Assembly: GCA_016190465.1 (NCBI GenBank)
Contig: JACPQP010000475.1
Coordinates: forward strand, 1-9,907
Origin: Chloroflexota bacterium
Lineage (GTDB): Bacteria; Chloroflexota; UBA6077; FW602-bin22; JACPQP01
DNA length: 9,907 nt
Reading direction: 5' to 3'
Part shown: positions 1 through 5,638 of the stretch, piece after piece
Position numbering within the stretch: the stretch's first letter is position 1
Layout of the letters: each line of letters begins with the position of its first letter
The notes under the pieces: generated by a model
Databases searched by the model: none
Seen by the model: the letters and a program-made list of their open reading frames with translations, nothing else
Told to the model about the DNA's origin: nothing
Translations under genes and position numbers: made by a program

Positions 1-73
1 CGCCTGAGCCTTGTCGATAGGCTGCCAGCGCCTTGGCGCGAATGCTCTCTATGTCCACGCCAGCATGGTGCAC
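1..73 (-). CDS. Possible 5' end of a leftward gene, cut by the window edge
   Basis: Read leftward, bases 73 to 1 stay open for 24 codons and look protein-like, with a helix-forming stretch DIESIRAKALAAYRQGSG. Candidate starts are GTG at 73 or GTG at 58; an in-frame TAG lies just upstream of the first. I see no convincing Shine-Dalgarno sequence before either start. The fragment is too short to assign to a family, and it could be a gene remnant or chance open sequence. The opposite strand is also open here (frame 1, bases 1-192), which weakens the case. Confidence 0.22.
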   Translation of the reverse strand, partial: MHHAGVDIESIRAKALAAYRQGSG

Positions 74-143
74 GAACGACTAGACACAAGTCCACTGGCC
101 AGACTGCCCAACCCCAGACCTACCTGGGCAGTTACGCTCGGCG

Positions 144-236
144 ACTGAAGTCGCGAGCTCCCTTGACGAAGCCCGCCTTCGCGGGCTACTGAAGTCGGCG
201 CAGGCCGACTTCGTAACGGTAGCCCGCGACTTCAGT
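144..236. repeat. Nested inverted-repeat cluster (intergenic)
   Basis: Several perfect complementary arms nest inside each other. An outer 12-bp pair joins 144-155 (ACTGAAGTCGCG) to 225-236. A 9-bp pair joins 181-189 (GCGGGCTAC) to 219-227. Inside it a 9-bp pair joins 191-199 (GAAGTCGGC) to 204-212 with a 4-base loop. A competing small hairpin at 171-186 has 6-bp arms GCCCGC/GCGGGC around CTTC. The word ACTGAAGTC occurs at 144 and 188 and inverted at 228. This looks like a dispersed palindromic repeat of the kind common between genes in Chloroflexota. Some arms are mutually exclusive, so alternative folds are possible. No T-run follows, so it is not a classical intrinsic terminator. Confidence 0.8.
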
Positions 237-263
237 AGAGACGTCCTGGCAGGACGTCTCTAC
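235..263. repeat. Perfect GTAG...CTAC hairpin
   Basis: The arms 235-247 (GTAGAGACGTCCT) and 251-263 are exact reverse complements, giving a 13-bp stem with loop GGC. The element begins with GTAG and is followed by AGG, so its reverse strand begins CCTGTAG, the same lead-in as the palindromes at the right end of the window. It directly abuts the nested repeat cluster to its left. It could act as a bidirectional transcription or RNA-stability barrier, but no T-run is present. I interpret it as a short dispersed repeat. Confidence 0.8.
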
Positions 264-342
264 AGGAAGTCCCCGCGGGATCGCCGGGCCACTCCACCGC
301 GTTACCTACCCTTGTGAGGGGGAAGGGCGGCGGGATAGGCCG

Positions 343-359
343 TAGCAGGTCGCCTGCTA
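343..359. repeat. Small hairpin upstream of the toxin-antitoxin genes
   Basis: TAGCAGG (343-349) and CCTGCTA (353-359) pair perfectly around TCG. The stem is short, and it lies about 25 bp before the candidate -35 of the TA promoter. No role can be assigned. Apart from this hairpin, bases 264-383 show no gene or clear signal. Confidence 0.5.
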
Positions 360-383
360 TTCCGCTACCTGGCAACAAGCCCA

Positions 384-412
384 TTGCTATCGCTCACAGG
401 ATGATGTAGACT
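384..412 (+). promoter_or_regulatory. Candidate sigma-70-type promoter for the TA operon
   Basis: TTGCTA (384-389) and TAGACT (407-412) each match 4 of 6 consensus bases and are 17 bp apart. Transcription would start near 419-420, leaving a leader of about 40 bases before the ATG at 459. The -10 overlaps the palindrome at 405-415, as expected if the TA complex represses its own promoter. Confidence 0.4.
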
Positions 413-415
413 ACA
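405..415. promoter_or_regulatory. Candidate TA operator, TGTAG-A-CTACA palindrome
   Basis: An 11-bp perfect palindrome, TGTAGACTACA, lies over the candidate -10 hexamer and 44 bp before the antitoxin start. YefM/Phd-family antitoxins are known to bind palindromes with a TGTACA core. Here the half-sites TGTA and TACA are separated by three bases. Position and symmetry suit autoregulation; binding is inferred. Confidence 0.42.
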
Positions 416-458
416 GATGTTACGGAATTTCAGCAACGGCCAGGTGAGGAGCAAACCG

Positions 459-782
459 ATGCCCAGAATCGTCACCTCTAGCGAGTTGCAGAGGAATATT
501 CGAGACATCATCGATTGGGCGCGCACGAGAGGTGACGCAGTGATCGTCGAGACCTATGGTAAGCCGATGGCGGTGATCTTGAGCTTCGACGAATACCAGG
601 AATACCTCCGGTACAAGGTGAGGCAACTCGACACACGACACGAGCGATTCGAGCGACTGCGACAGCTTGCCGAGCAGAACGCGGCACAGAGCGGCCTGGA
701 TGAGGAAGAGGCGTTGGCCCTCGCTGACCAGGCGCGCCAGGAAGTCTATGAGATCCGGCGTCAGAGACCGGCGAAGTCTTAG
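459..782 (+). CDS. Phd/YefM-family antitoxin
   Basis: This 107-aa protein is the likely antitoxin of a type II toxin-antitoxin pair. It would neutralise the downstream PIN ribonuclease and, with it, repress the operon. Residues 1-50 have the Phd/YefM layout: a short N-terminal strand (MPRIVTSSELQRN), a helix, then VIVETYGKPMAVILSFDEYQEYL, the family's strand-GKPxAVLVS-strand core. The C-terminal half (about 52-105) is charged and helical, the part that normally wraps the toxin. I chose ATG 459 because GGTGAGGAG sits 7 bases upstream and the domain begins there. An in-frame ATG at 417 would add 14 residues unlike the family. Six bases separate it from the toxin gene. Codon use looks less GC-biased than in the flanking genes, which fits recent acquisition. 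Confidence 0.85.
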   Translation: MPRIVTSSELQRNIRDIIDWARTRGDAVIVETYGKPMAVILSFDEYQEYLRYKVRQLDTRHERFERLRQLAEQNAAQSGLDEEEALALADQARQEVYEIRRQRPAKS

Positions 783-788
783 CCGCGT

Positions 789-1217
789 ATGCTCAAAGCC
801 GTCATCGACAACAACCTTCTGGTCAGCTACGCCCTGACGCGCAATGAGACTATCTCTCGCCTCATCGGCCACTGGGCACAGGGGACGTTTCTCTATCTCG
901 CCTCACCGGCAATCATTGAGGAACTGAAGCAAGTTCTCTCGCGGCCCCGCCTGCGAGAAAGGATGGTTGCCGACCCTCAGGCTCTCATCGACGTTGTCGA
1001 GCAGGAGACTGTGCAGACACCCGGACAGTTGGTCCTGGGGGGCGTCTGCCGAGACCCGAAGGACGAGATGCTGATCGAGTGCGCGGTGGAAGGGCAAGCC
1101 CACTACATCGTCAGCGGGGATAGGGACCTGCTGGAACTGGGCGCCTATCAGGGAATCAAGATCATCCGACCTGTGGAGTTTGTCGCCATCCTGGATGCGC
1201 TCTCACCGGACGCCTGA
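789..1217 (+). CDS. PIN-domain toxin (putative VapC-like ribonuclease)
   Basis: This 142-aa protein has the layout of the 'putative toxin, PIN family' group (COG1569-type), metal-dependent RNases that cleave RNA when free of antitoxin. Candidate acidic metal ligands are visible in order: D7 in VIDNNLLVS, E44 in the helix AIIEELKQVL, D92 in CRDPKDEMLIECA, and D111/D113 in YIVSGDRDLLEL. C-terminal IIRPVEFVAIL also fits the group. One oddity is that the usual D-T-N at the first acidic residue is D-N-N here; Asp is kept, so activity is probably retained. It starts 6 bases after the antitoxin stop, so the pair is almost certainly co-transcribed. The RNA target cannot be predicted. No strong terminator follows, and bases 1218-1312 hold no further gene. 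Confidence 0.87.
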   Translation: MLKAVIDNNLLVSYALTRNETISRLIGHWAQGTFLYLASPAIIEELKQVLSRPRLRERMVADPQALIDVVEQETVQTPGQLVLGGVCRDPKDEMLIECAVEGQAHYIVSGDRDLLELGAYQGIKIIRPVEFVAILDALSPDA

Positions 1218-1312
1218 GACTGTTCACCGCCTGCTCGGGAGATCACCAGGCCGGCGAAGGGGCCCCATATTCCGCGGGCCTCTGCTCCGTGCCCGTCATT
1301 GGAGGTGACATG

Positions 1313-2293
1313 ATGGCTGAGCGTCTCCGCGTCGCGTTCGTCGGCACGGGAAACGTGGTTCGCCGCAACCACGCGCCCGAGTTCGCCAGGATACCCGAGG
1401 TCGAGATCGTCGGGATGCAGAACCGGACCCCGGAGAAGGCGCGCACCCTGGCCGCCGAGTACGGCTGCCTCGCCTTCGAGACGCTCGACGAGTTGATTCA
1501 GGAGACGCGCCCGGATGTCGTCGACGTGGGGACTACCGAGCGCGACCGCTTCGAGCCGGTGATGGCCTGCCTGCGCGCCGGCGTCCACGTCTTCACCGAG
1601 AAGCCGCTCTACGCCGCCCGCGGCCAGTTTCGCGTCGAGCCGAGCGACGTCCCCCACGCCGCGGAGATGGTAAACCTGGCGGCCGAGCGCGGCCGGTGGC
1701 TCGGCCTCAACTTCAACTACCGGTTCGCGCCGCACGTCGGCCGGCTCAAGGCGCTGCTCGACGAGGGCAGGCTGGGAGAGATCGTCTCTTGCAACGTCTG
1801 GGCGTCGCTGCTCTGCTGGAGCCACGTCCTCGACCTGATGCGATACTTCGCCGGAGAGGTCGCCTGGGTCAGCGCCGCCGAGCGCGGGCCGATCGACTTT
1901 CGCGGTGCCAACGCGCCCGATCGCGCCGCGACGCTTCAGTTCGCCAGCGGCGCGCTCGGCACCGTCATCGGCACCAGTCGGTTTGCCTGGGCGCACCCCT
2001 TGCTCCGCATTGAGGTCGGCGGGACCCGTGGCCGGGCGGCGATCGAGGATCTCGCGGGAGAGACCCGCTTCTTCAACTACGACACCGGCGAGGTGACGGT
2101 CTGGGCGCCGGCCGCCGATCAGCCACGCCTGGGCTTCCAGGTCAGCTTTGGCCGCTCGATCAGCACCTTCGTTCGGGCGGTGCGCGCCGGCGAGGCTCCC
2201 CCGGTCACCGGCCTGGACGGCCTGCGCGAGCTCCAGATTGAGGGCGCCATCGTGCGCTCGTCGCTGGAGAGACGGGCAGTCCCGCCGTACTGA
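1313..2293 (+). CDS. Gfo/Idh/MocA-family NAD(P)-dependent oxidoreductase
   Basis: A 326-aa cytoplasmic dehydrogenase-like protein of normal family length. Residues 5-35 form a Rossmann fold with GTGNVVR (11-17). EKP at 96-98 is the family hallmark, whose lysine binds cofactor and substrate. The C-terminal (GFO_IDH_MocA_C-like) sheet domain begins near 130, and CWSHVLDLMRYFAG (168-181) holds H171 in the position of the family's catalytic histidine. Relatives oxidise or reduce sugars, inositols and similar polyols; nothing here reveals the substrate. GGAGGTGA at 1301-1308 is the ribosome site. ATG 1313 is best spaced, although ATG 1310 is adjacent and possible. A GTG at 1289 would place the Shine-Dalgarno inside the gene. 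Its stop is 4 bp from the convergent RND stop. It is 95 bp from the TA pair and may have its own promoter, but I cannot identify one. Confidence 0.85.
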   Translation: MAERLRVAFVGTGNVVRRNHAPEFARIPEVEIVGMQNRTPEKARTLAAEYGCLAFETLDELIQETRPDVVDVGTTERDRFEPVMACLRAGVHVFTEKPLYAARGQFRVEPSDVPHAAEMVNLAAERGRWLGLNFNYRFAPHVGRLKALLDEGRLGEIVSCNVWASLLCWSHVLDLMRYFAGEVAWVSAAERGPIDFRGANAPDRAATLQFASGALGTVIGTSRFAWAHPLLRIEVGGTRGRAAIEDLAGETRFFNYDTGEVTVWAPAADQPRLGFQVSFGRSISTFVRAVRAGEAPPVTGLDGLRELQIEGAIVRSSLERRAVPPY

Positions 2294-2297
2294 TTGG

Positions 2298-5200
2298 TCA
2301 GGAGCGGCGGCCAGGGGCACGAACAGTCCCGATGGACTGTTCGTGGGTCTCCCCTGCTCCGCCCGCGATGGCCGGCACGGATCGCGCTGGCTGGGCCTCC
2401 GGCGCCCGCAGTAGCCGCCGCACGAAGCTGGTCAGGTCGTCCAGGTAGGTGTAGACGACCGGCACGATCAGCAGCGTGAGCAGCATCGACGAGGTCACCC
2501 CGCCCATGACCACCACGGCCATCGGCGCTCGCGACTCCGCGCCAGCCTCCAGCTTCAGCGCCAGCGGCAGCATCGCGAAGAGGATCGTGCACGTCGTCAT
2601 CAGGATCGGGCGCAGCCGAGTCGGGCCAGCCTCGAGAAGCGCGGCGTTTCGACTGTAGCCGCGCGACCGGAGCGTCCTCGTGTAGTCGATGAGCAGGATC
2701 GCGTTCTTGGCGACCAGGCCGAGCAGCATGATCATCCCGATCATCGAGAAGAGGTTGAGCGTGTTCCCCGTGATCAGGAGCGCGCCGAACGCGCCCACCA
2801 GCGCGACCGGCAGGGAGAACATAATCGCCAGTGGGTCCAGCCAGGACTCGTACAGCGCCACGAGCAGCATATAGATGAGCAACACCGAGAGCCCCAGGGC
2901 CTGAACGAGGTTGACGAATGCCGCGTCGAGCTGAGCCACCTGGCCTCCGGAGACGCTGACCTGGTAGCCCGGCGGCGGCGAGTAGGTCGCGAGCGCCTGG
3001 CGAAGGTCACGAGCCACGTCGCCGATGGGACGATCGGCCACGGTCGCGTTCACGCTGGACGTGCGCAGTCGGTCCTGCCGGTTGATGCTGGCCGGGCCGG
3101 AGCTCCGTTCCAGCCGGGCAACCTGGCCAAGACGGACGATTCCGCTGGCCGTCGTCGCCACCGGCACCATCTCCAGGTTCTCCAGGCTCAGCCGGTCGGC
3201 GTCGGCGGCGCGGACGGTCACGTCGATGGCCCGCGCCCCTTCCTTACGCAACTGTGTCACGGTGGTCCCCGCGATGGCGACGCGCAGCGCGGTCGTCACC
3301 TGCTGCGCGTTGACGCCTAGCTCGGCCATCCGCCGCCGGTCGAGCCGGGCCCGGACCTCCGGGAGGCCGGCGGTTGCCGCGCTCCGCGTGGCGGTAACCC
3401 CCGGCACGGTGCGGGCGATCTGTTCGACATCGCGCGCGATGCTGGCCATCGTCCCATAGTCCTCGCCAGTGATCCGAATGCCGATGCCGAAGCCACCACC
3501 ACCCCCTCCCAGCGGGCTGGCGACATTGGCGATGACCGATGCCTCGGGGAACCCTGTGGTGAACCGGCGCACATCGGCGACCACCTGGAACACCGACCGC
3601 TCCCGCTCGCTCTTTGGCTTGAGCTGCACGCTAATGTTGCCGCCGCCGCCGCCGAAGCCGCCCCCGCCACCCGCCGAGGTGAACACCGCTTCGACTTCGG
3701 GCAGCCGCATCACCGCCGCCTCGACCTGCCGCACCACCTCTTCAGACGCCGCCGCGGCCGTGCCCGGGGGCATCTGGATGCTGACGTTGAACTGATTATC
3801 GTCCTCTTGCGGGGCGTACTCGGTGCCGAGCAGCCGGAAGTACACCATTGCGTAAGCCGCACCGATGGCGACCACGGCCAGCAGAATGACGAGAGGCCGG
3901 GCGCGAAGGCAGAAGCGCAGCGTCGCCCCGTAGAAGCGGGCGAGCCGGGAGTAGCCGCCCTCCCAGGCGCGGGTGAAACCGCTGGCGAACCGCGTCAGCG
4001 GGGCAAAGGGCCCCGTCGCCCCGTCGCCCCGTCCCCCCGTCGGCCCGTCGCCCTCGTGGGCGCCGAGCAGACGTGACGCCAGCATCGGCGTCAGCGTGAA
4101 CGAGATGAACAGGGAGAAGAGCGTCGCCGCGGCGATGGTCAGACCATACTCGCGGAACATCCGCCCGATCCCGCCCGACATGAAGGCGATCGGCAGATAG
4201 ACGACGATGTCGGTCAGGGTGATGGCGATCGCGGCCAGGCCGATCTCGCTGCGGCCGTTCAGCGCGGCCAGGATCGGCCCCTCACCCAGTCGCAGATGGC
4301 GATGGATGTTCTCCAGAACGACGATGGAATCGTCGACCAGGATGCCGATCATCAGCGCCAGGGCCATCAGCGAGATCATGTTCAGGGTGAAGCCCAGGGC
4401 CCACATGACCAGGAACGTCGAGATGAGCGACGTCGGGATCGCGAGGATGACGATCAGCACGTTCCGCCAGGTGTGCAGGAAAAGCAGCAAGACCAGCGCG
4501 GTGAGCACCACGGCCAGGCTGAGGTCAAACTGCACGGCGTCGAGCGCCGCGCGCGTGAACCGCGACGAGTCGTTGGTGACCACCAGGCGGACGTCAGGAG
4601 GCAAGGTGCGCTGAACGCGAGCCAGCGCCGCCTGGATGTCGTCGGCTACCTGGAGACTGTTGGCGTCAGCCTGCTTGGTGATGCTGATCCCCACGGCCTC
4701 CTGGCCGTTGAACCGCTGGAGGCGGGTCTGTTCCTTGAATCCCTCCTTGATCGTGGCGATGTCGCGCAGGTACACGGCGGCCGTTCCTGATGACGTCGGC
4801 GTGCTGGCCAGGATGACGTCGCCGATCTCCTCGATCGACTGATACTGGCCGAAAGTGCGAATGTTCACCGTGCGGCGCCCCTCGACCAGGGAGCCGGCCG
4901 GCGTGCTGATGTTTTCACGACTCAGGGCGGTGGTGATCTGCTGGATGCTCAGGCCGTAGGCGTCCAGCTTCGCGTAGTCAAACGTGATCGAGACCTCTCG
5001 CTGCAAGCCGCCGAACACGTTGACCTCGGCCACGCCCAGCACGGACTGCAAGGCCGGCTCGACCTGCGTGACCGCCAGGTCGTACAGCTCGGCGACCGAG
5101 CGTCGCCCGGACAGCACGATGTTGAGGATGGGGAAGGCATTCGGGTCGGCCCGGTTGACCGTCGGCGGGCTGATCTCCGCCGGCAGCCGCCCCCGCAGTC

Positions 5201-5543
5201 CAGCCAGCCGGCGCTCGGCCTCGATCGCCGTCCGATCGGCGTCCGCGCCCTCGGCAAGCTGGAAGCTGACGTTGCCCCGACCTTCGCTCGCGGACCCGTT
5301 GATGCCCTGCACGCCGGGGAGGCCAGCCAGACCGTCCTCCAGGACCGTGACGATGAGTTGCTCGACGTCCAGCGGCGCCGCGCCGGGCAAGCCGACCGAG
5401 ACATTGACGAACCCAAACGAGATGTTCGCCGGCATACGGTCTACTTTCAACAGGCTGCGGGCCACCAGTCCCATCACGACAAGTCCGCAGATCATCATCA
5501 GGATAGTCAGCGGCCGGGCGACGGCCAGTCGGGTCAATCCCAC
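2298..5543 (-). CDS. RND efflux transporter, HAE1/AcrB-like inner-membrane pump
   Basis: A 1081-aa proton-driven exporter of the AcrB/HAE1 type. TM1 is near 10-30, TM2-TM4 near 340-408, TM5 and TM6 near 436-488, and the second bundle includes TM10 around 946. The proton-relay residues are intact: D404-D405 in GILVDDSIVVLEN (AcrB D407/D408) and K946 in GLVAKNAILLIDY (AcrB K940). Two large extracytoplasmic porter regions separate the membrane blocks. Glycine runs near 621-636 and 675-690 replace more varied residues in familiar homologues. The TM6-TM7 loop carries a low-complexity insert (about 498-512) made by an 8-bp DNA repeat. The frame is open far upstream, but that part is a shadow of the membrane-fusion gene. 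I chose GTG 5543 because AAAGGAGA ends 6 bases before it and TM1 follows at once. It is second in the operon, 95 bp after the membrane-fusion gene. The exported substrate is unknown. Confidence 0.95.
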   Translation of the reverse strand: MGLTRLAVARPLTILMMICGLVVMGLVARSLLKVDRMPANISFGFVNVSVGLPGAAPLDVEQLIVTVLEDGLAGLPGVQGINGSASEGRGNVSFQLAEGADADRTAIEAERRLAGLRGRLPAEISPPTVNRADPNAFPILNIVLSGRRSVAELYDLAVTQVEPALQSVLGVAEVNVFGGLQREVSITFDYAKLDAYGLSIQQITTALSRENISTPAGSLVEGRRTVNIRTFGQYQSIEEIGDVILASTPTSSGTAAVYLRDIATIKEGFKEQTRLQRFNGQEAVGISITKQADANSLQVADDIQAALARVQRTLPPDVRLVVTNDSSRFTRAALDAVQFDLSLAVVLTALVLLLFLHTWRNVLIVILAIPTSLISTFLVMWALGFTLNMISLMALALMIGILVDDSIVVLENIHRHLRLGEGPILAALNGRSEIGLAAIAITLTDIVVYLPIAFMSGGIGRMFREYGLTIAAATLFSLFISFTLTPMLASRLLGAHEGDGPTGGRGDGATGPFAPLTRFASGFTRAWEGGYSRLARFYGATLRFCLRARPLVILLAVVAIGAAYAMVYFRLLGTEYAPQEDDNQFNVSIQMPPGTAAAASEEVVRQVEAAVMRLPEVEAVFTSAGGGGGFGGGGGNISVQLKPKSERERSVFQVVADVRRFTTGFPEASVIANVASPLGGGGGGFGIGIRITGEDYGTMASIARDVEQIARTVPGVTATRSAATAGLPEVRARLDRRRMAELGVNAQQVTTALRVAIAGTTVTQLRKEGARAIDVTVRAADADRLSLENLEMVPVATTASGIVRLGQVARLERSSGPASINRQDRLRTSSVNATVADRPIGDVARDLRQALATYSPPPGYQVSVSGGQVAQLDAAFVNLVQALGLSVLLIYMLLVALYESWLDPLAIMFSLPVALVGAFGALLITGNTLNLFSMIGMIMLLGLVAKNAILLIDYTRTLRSRGYSRNAALLEAGPTRLRPILMTTCTILFAMLPLALKLEAGAESRAPMAVVVMGGVTSSMLLTLLIVPVVYTYLDDLTSFVRRLLRAPEAQPARSVPAIAGGAGETHEQSIGTVRAPGRRS
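2318..2345. terminator. 12-bp perfect hairpin at the convergent gene ends
   Basis: CACGAACAGTCC (2318-2329) and its exact complement 2334-2345 flank the loop CGAT. The hairpin lies just after the oxidoreductase stop on the + strand and inside the last codons of the RND gene on the - strand. It would fold in transcripts from either side. There is no T-run on either side, so a bidirectional attenuator or 3'-end-protecting hairpin is more likely than a textbook intrinsic terminator. Confidence 0.55.
4011..4056. repeat. 8-bp tandem repeat (CCCCGTCG)x5 inside the RND gene
   Basis: Five consecutive 8-bp units run from 4011 to 4050, followed by a partial unit: CCCCGTCG twice, CCCCGTCC, CCCCGTCG, GCCCGTCG, then CCCTCG. 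On the coding (-) strand they encode GDGPTGGRGDGATG, residues about 498-512, in the cytoplasmic loop after TM6. The unit is not a multiple of three, so gain or loss of one copy would shift the reading frame mid-protein. The imperfect third and fifth copies would reduce slippage. Confidence 0.85.
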
Positions 5544-5586
5544 GTCGGCTCTCCTTTCCCACACGTCCCACACACTCGGAGCGGTC

Positions 5587-5610
5587 GTAGGGGCGGCCCC
5601 CCGTGGCCGC
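5587..5610. repeat. GTAG-type palindromic repeat, copy 1, in the efflux operon gap
   Basis: The element begins GTAGGGGCGGCC and folds through GCGGCC (5593-5598) and GGCCGC (5605-5610) with a 6-base loop. Its first 21 bases match the copy at 9887-9907 with one mismatch. It occupies the 95-bp gap between the membrane-fusion and RND genes, about 30 bp before the RND ribosome site. A hairpin there could stabilise the upstream message or lower RND expression relative to its partner. Confidence 0.75.
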
Positions 5611-5638
5611 ACACCTCGCCACCGCGCAGCCCACCGAC

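Noticed and set aside
144..263. CRISPR array
   Set aside because: The repeats are palindromic, unevenly spaced and not separated by unique spacers of constant length, and no cas gene is present.
1148..2320. A 390-aa leftward ORF opposite the oxidoreductase
   Set aside because: It is an antisense shadow typical of high-GC DNA. The + strand frame has GTGNVVR, EKP and other family motifs, while the shadow is a low-complexity Arg/Ala/Gly sequence.
2318..2345. A classical Rho-independent terminator
   Set aside because: The stem is perfect, but neither strand has a T-run after it. It is kept only as a hairpin with a possible end-of-transcript role.
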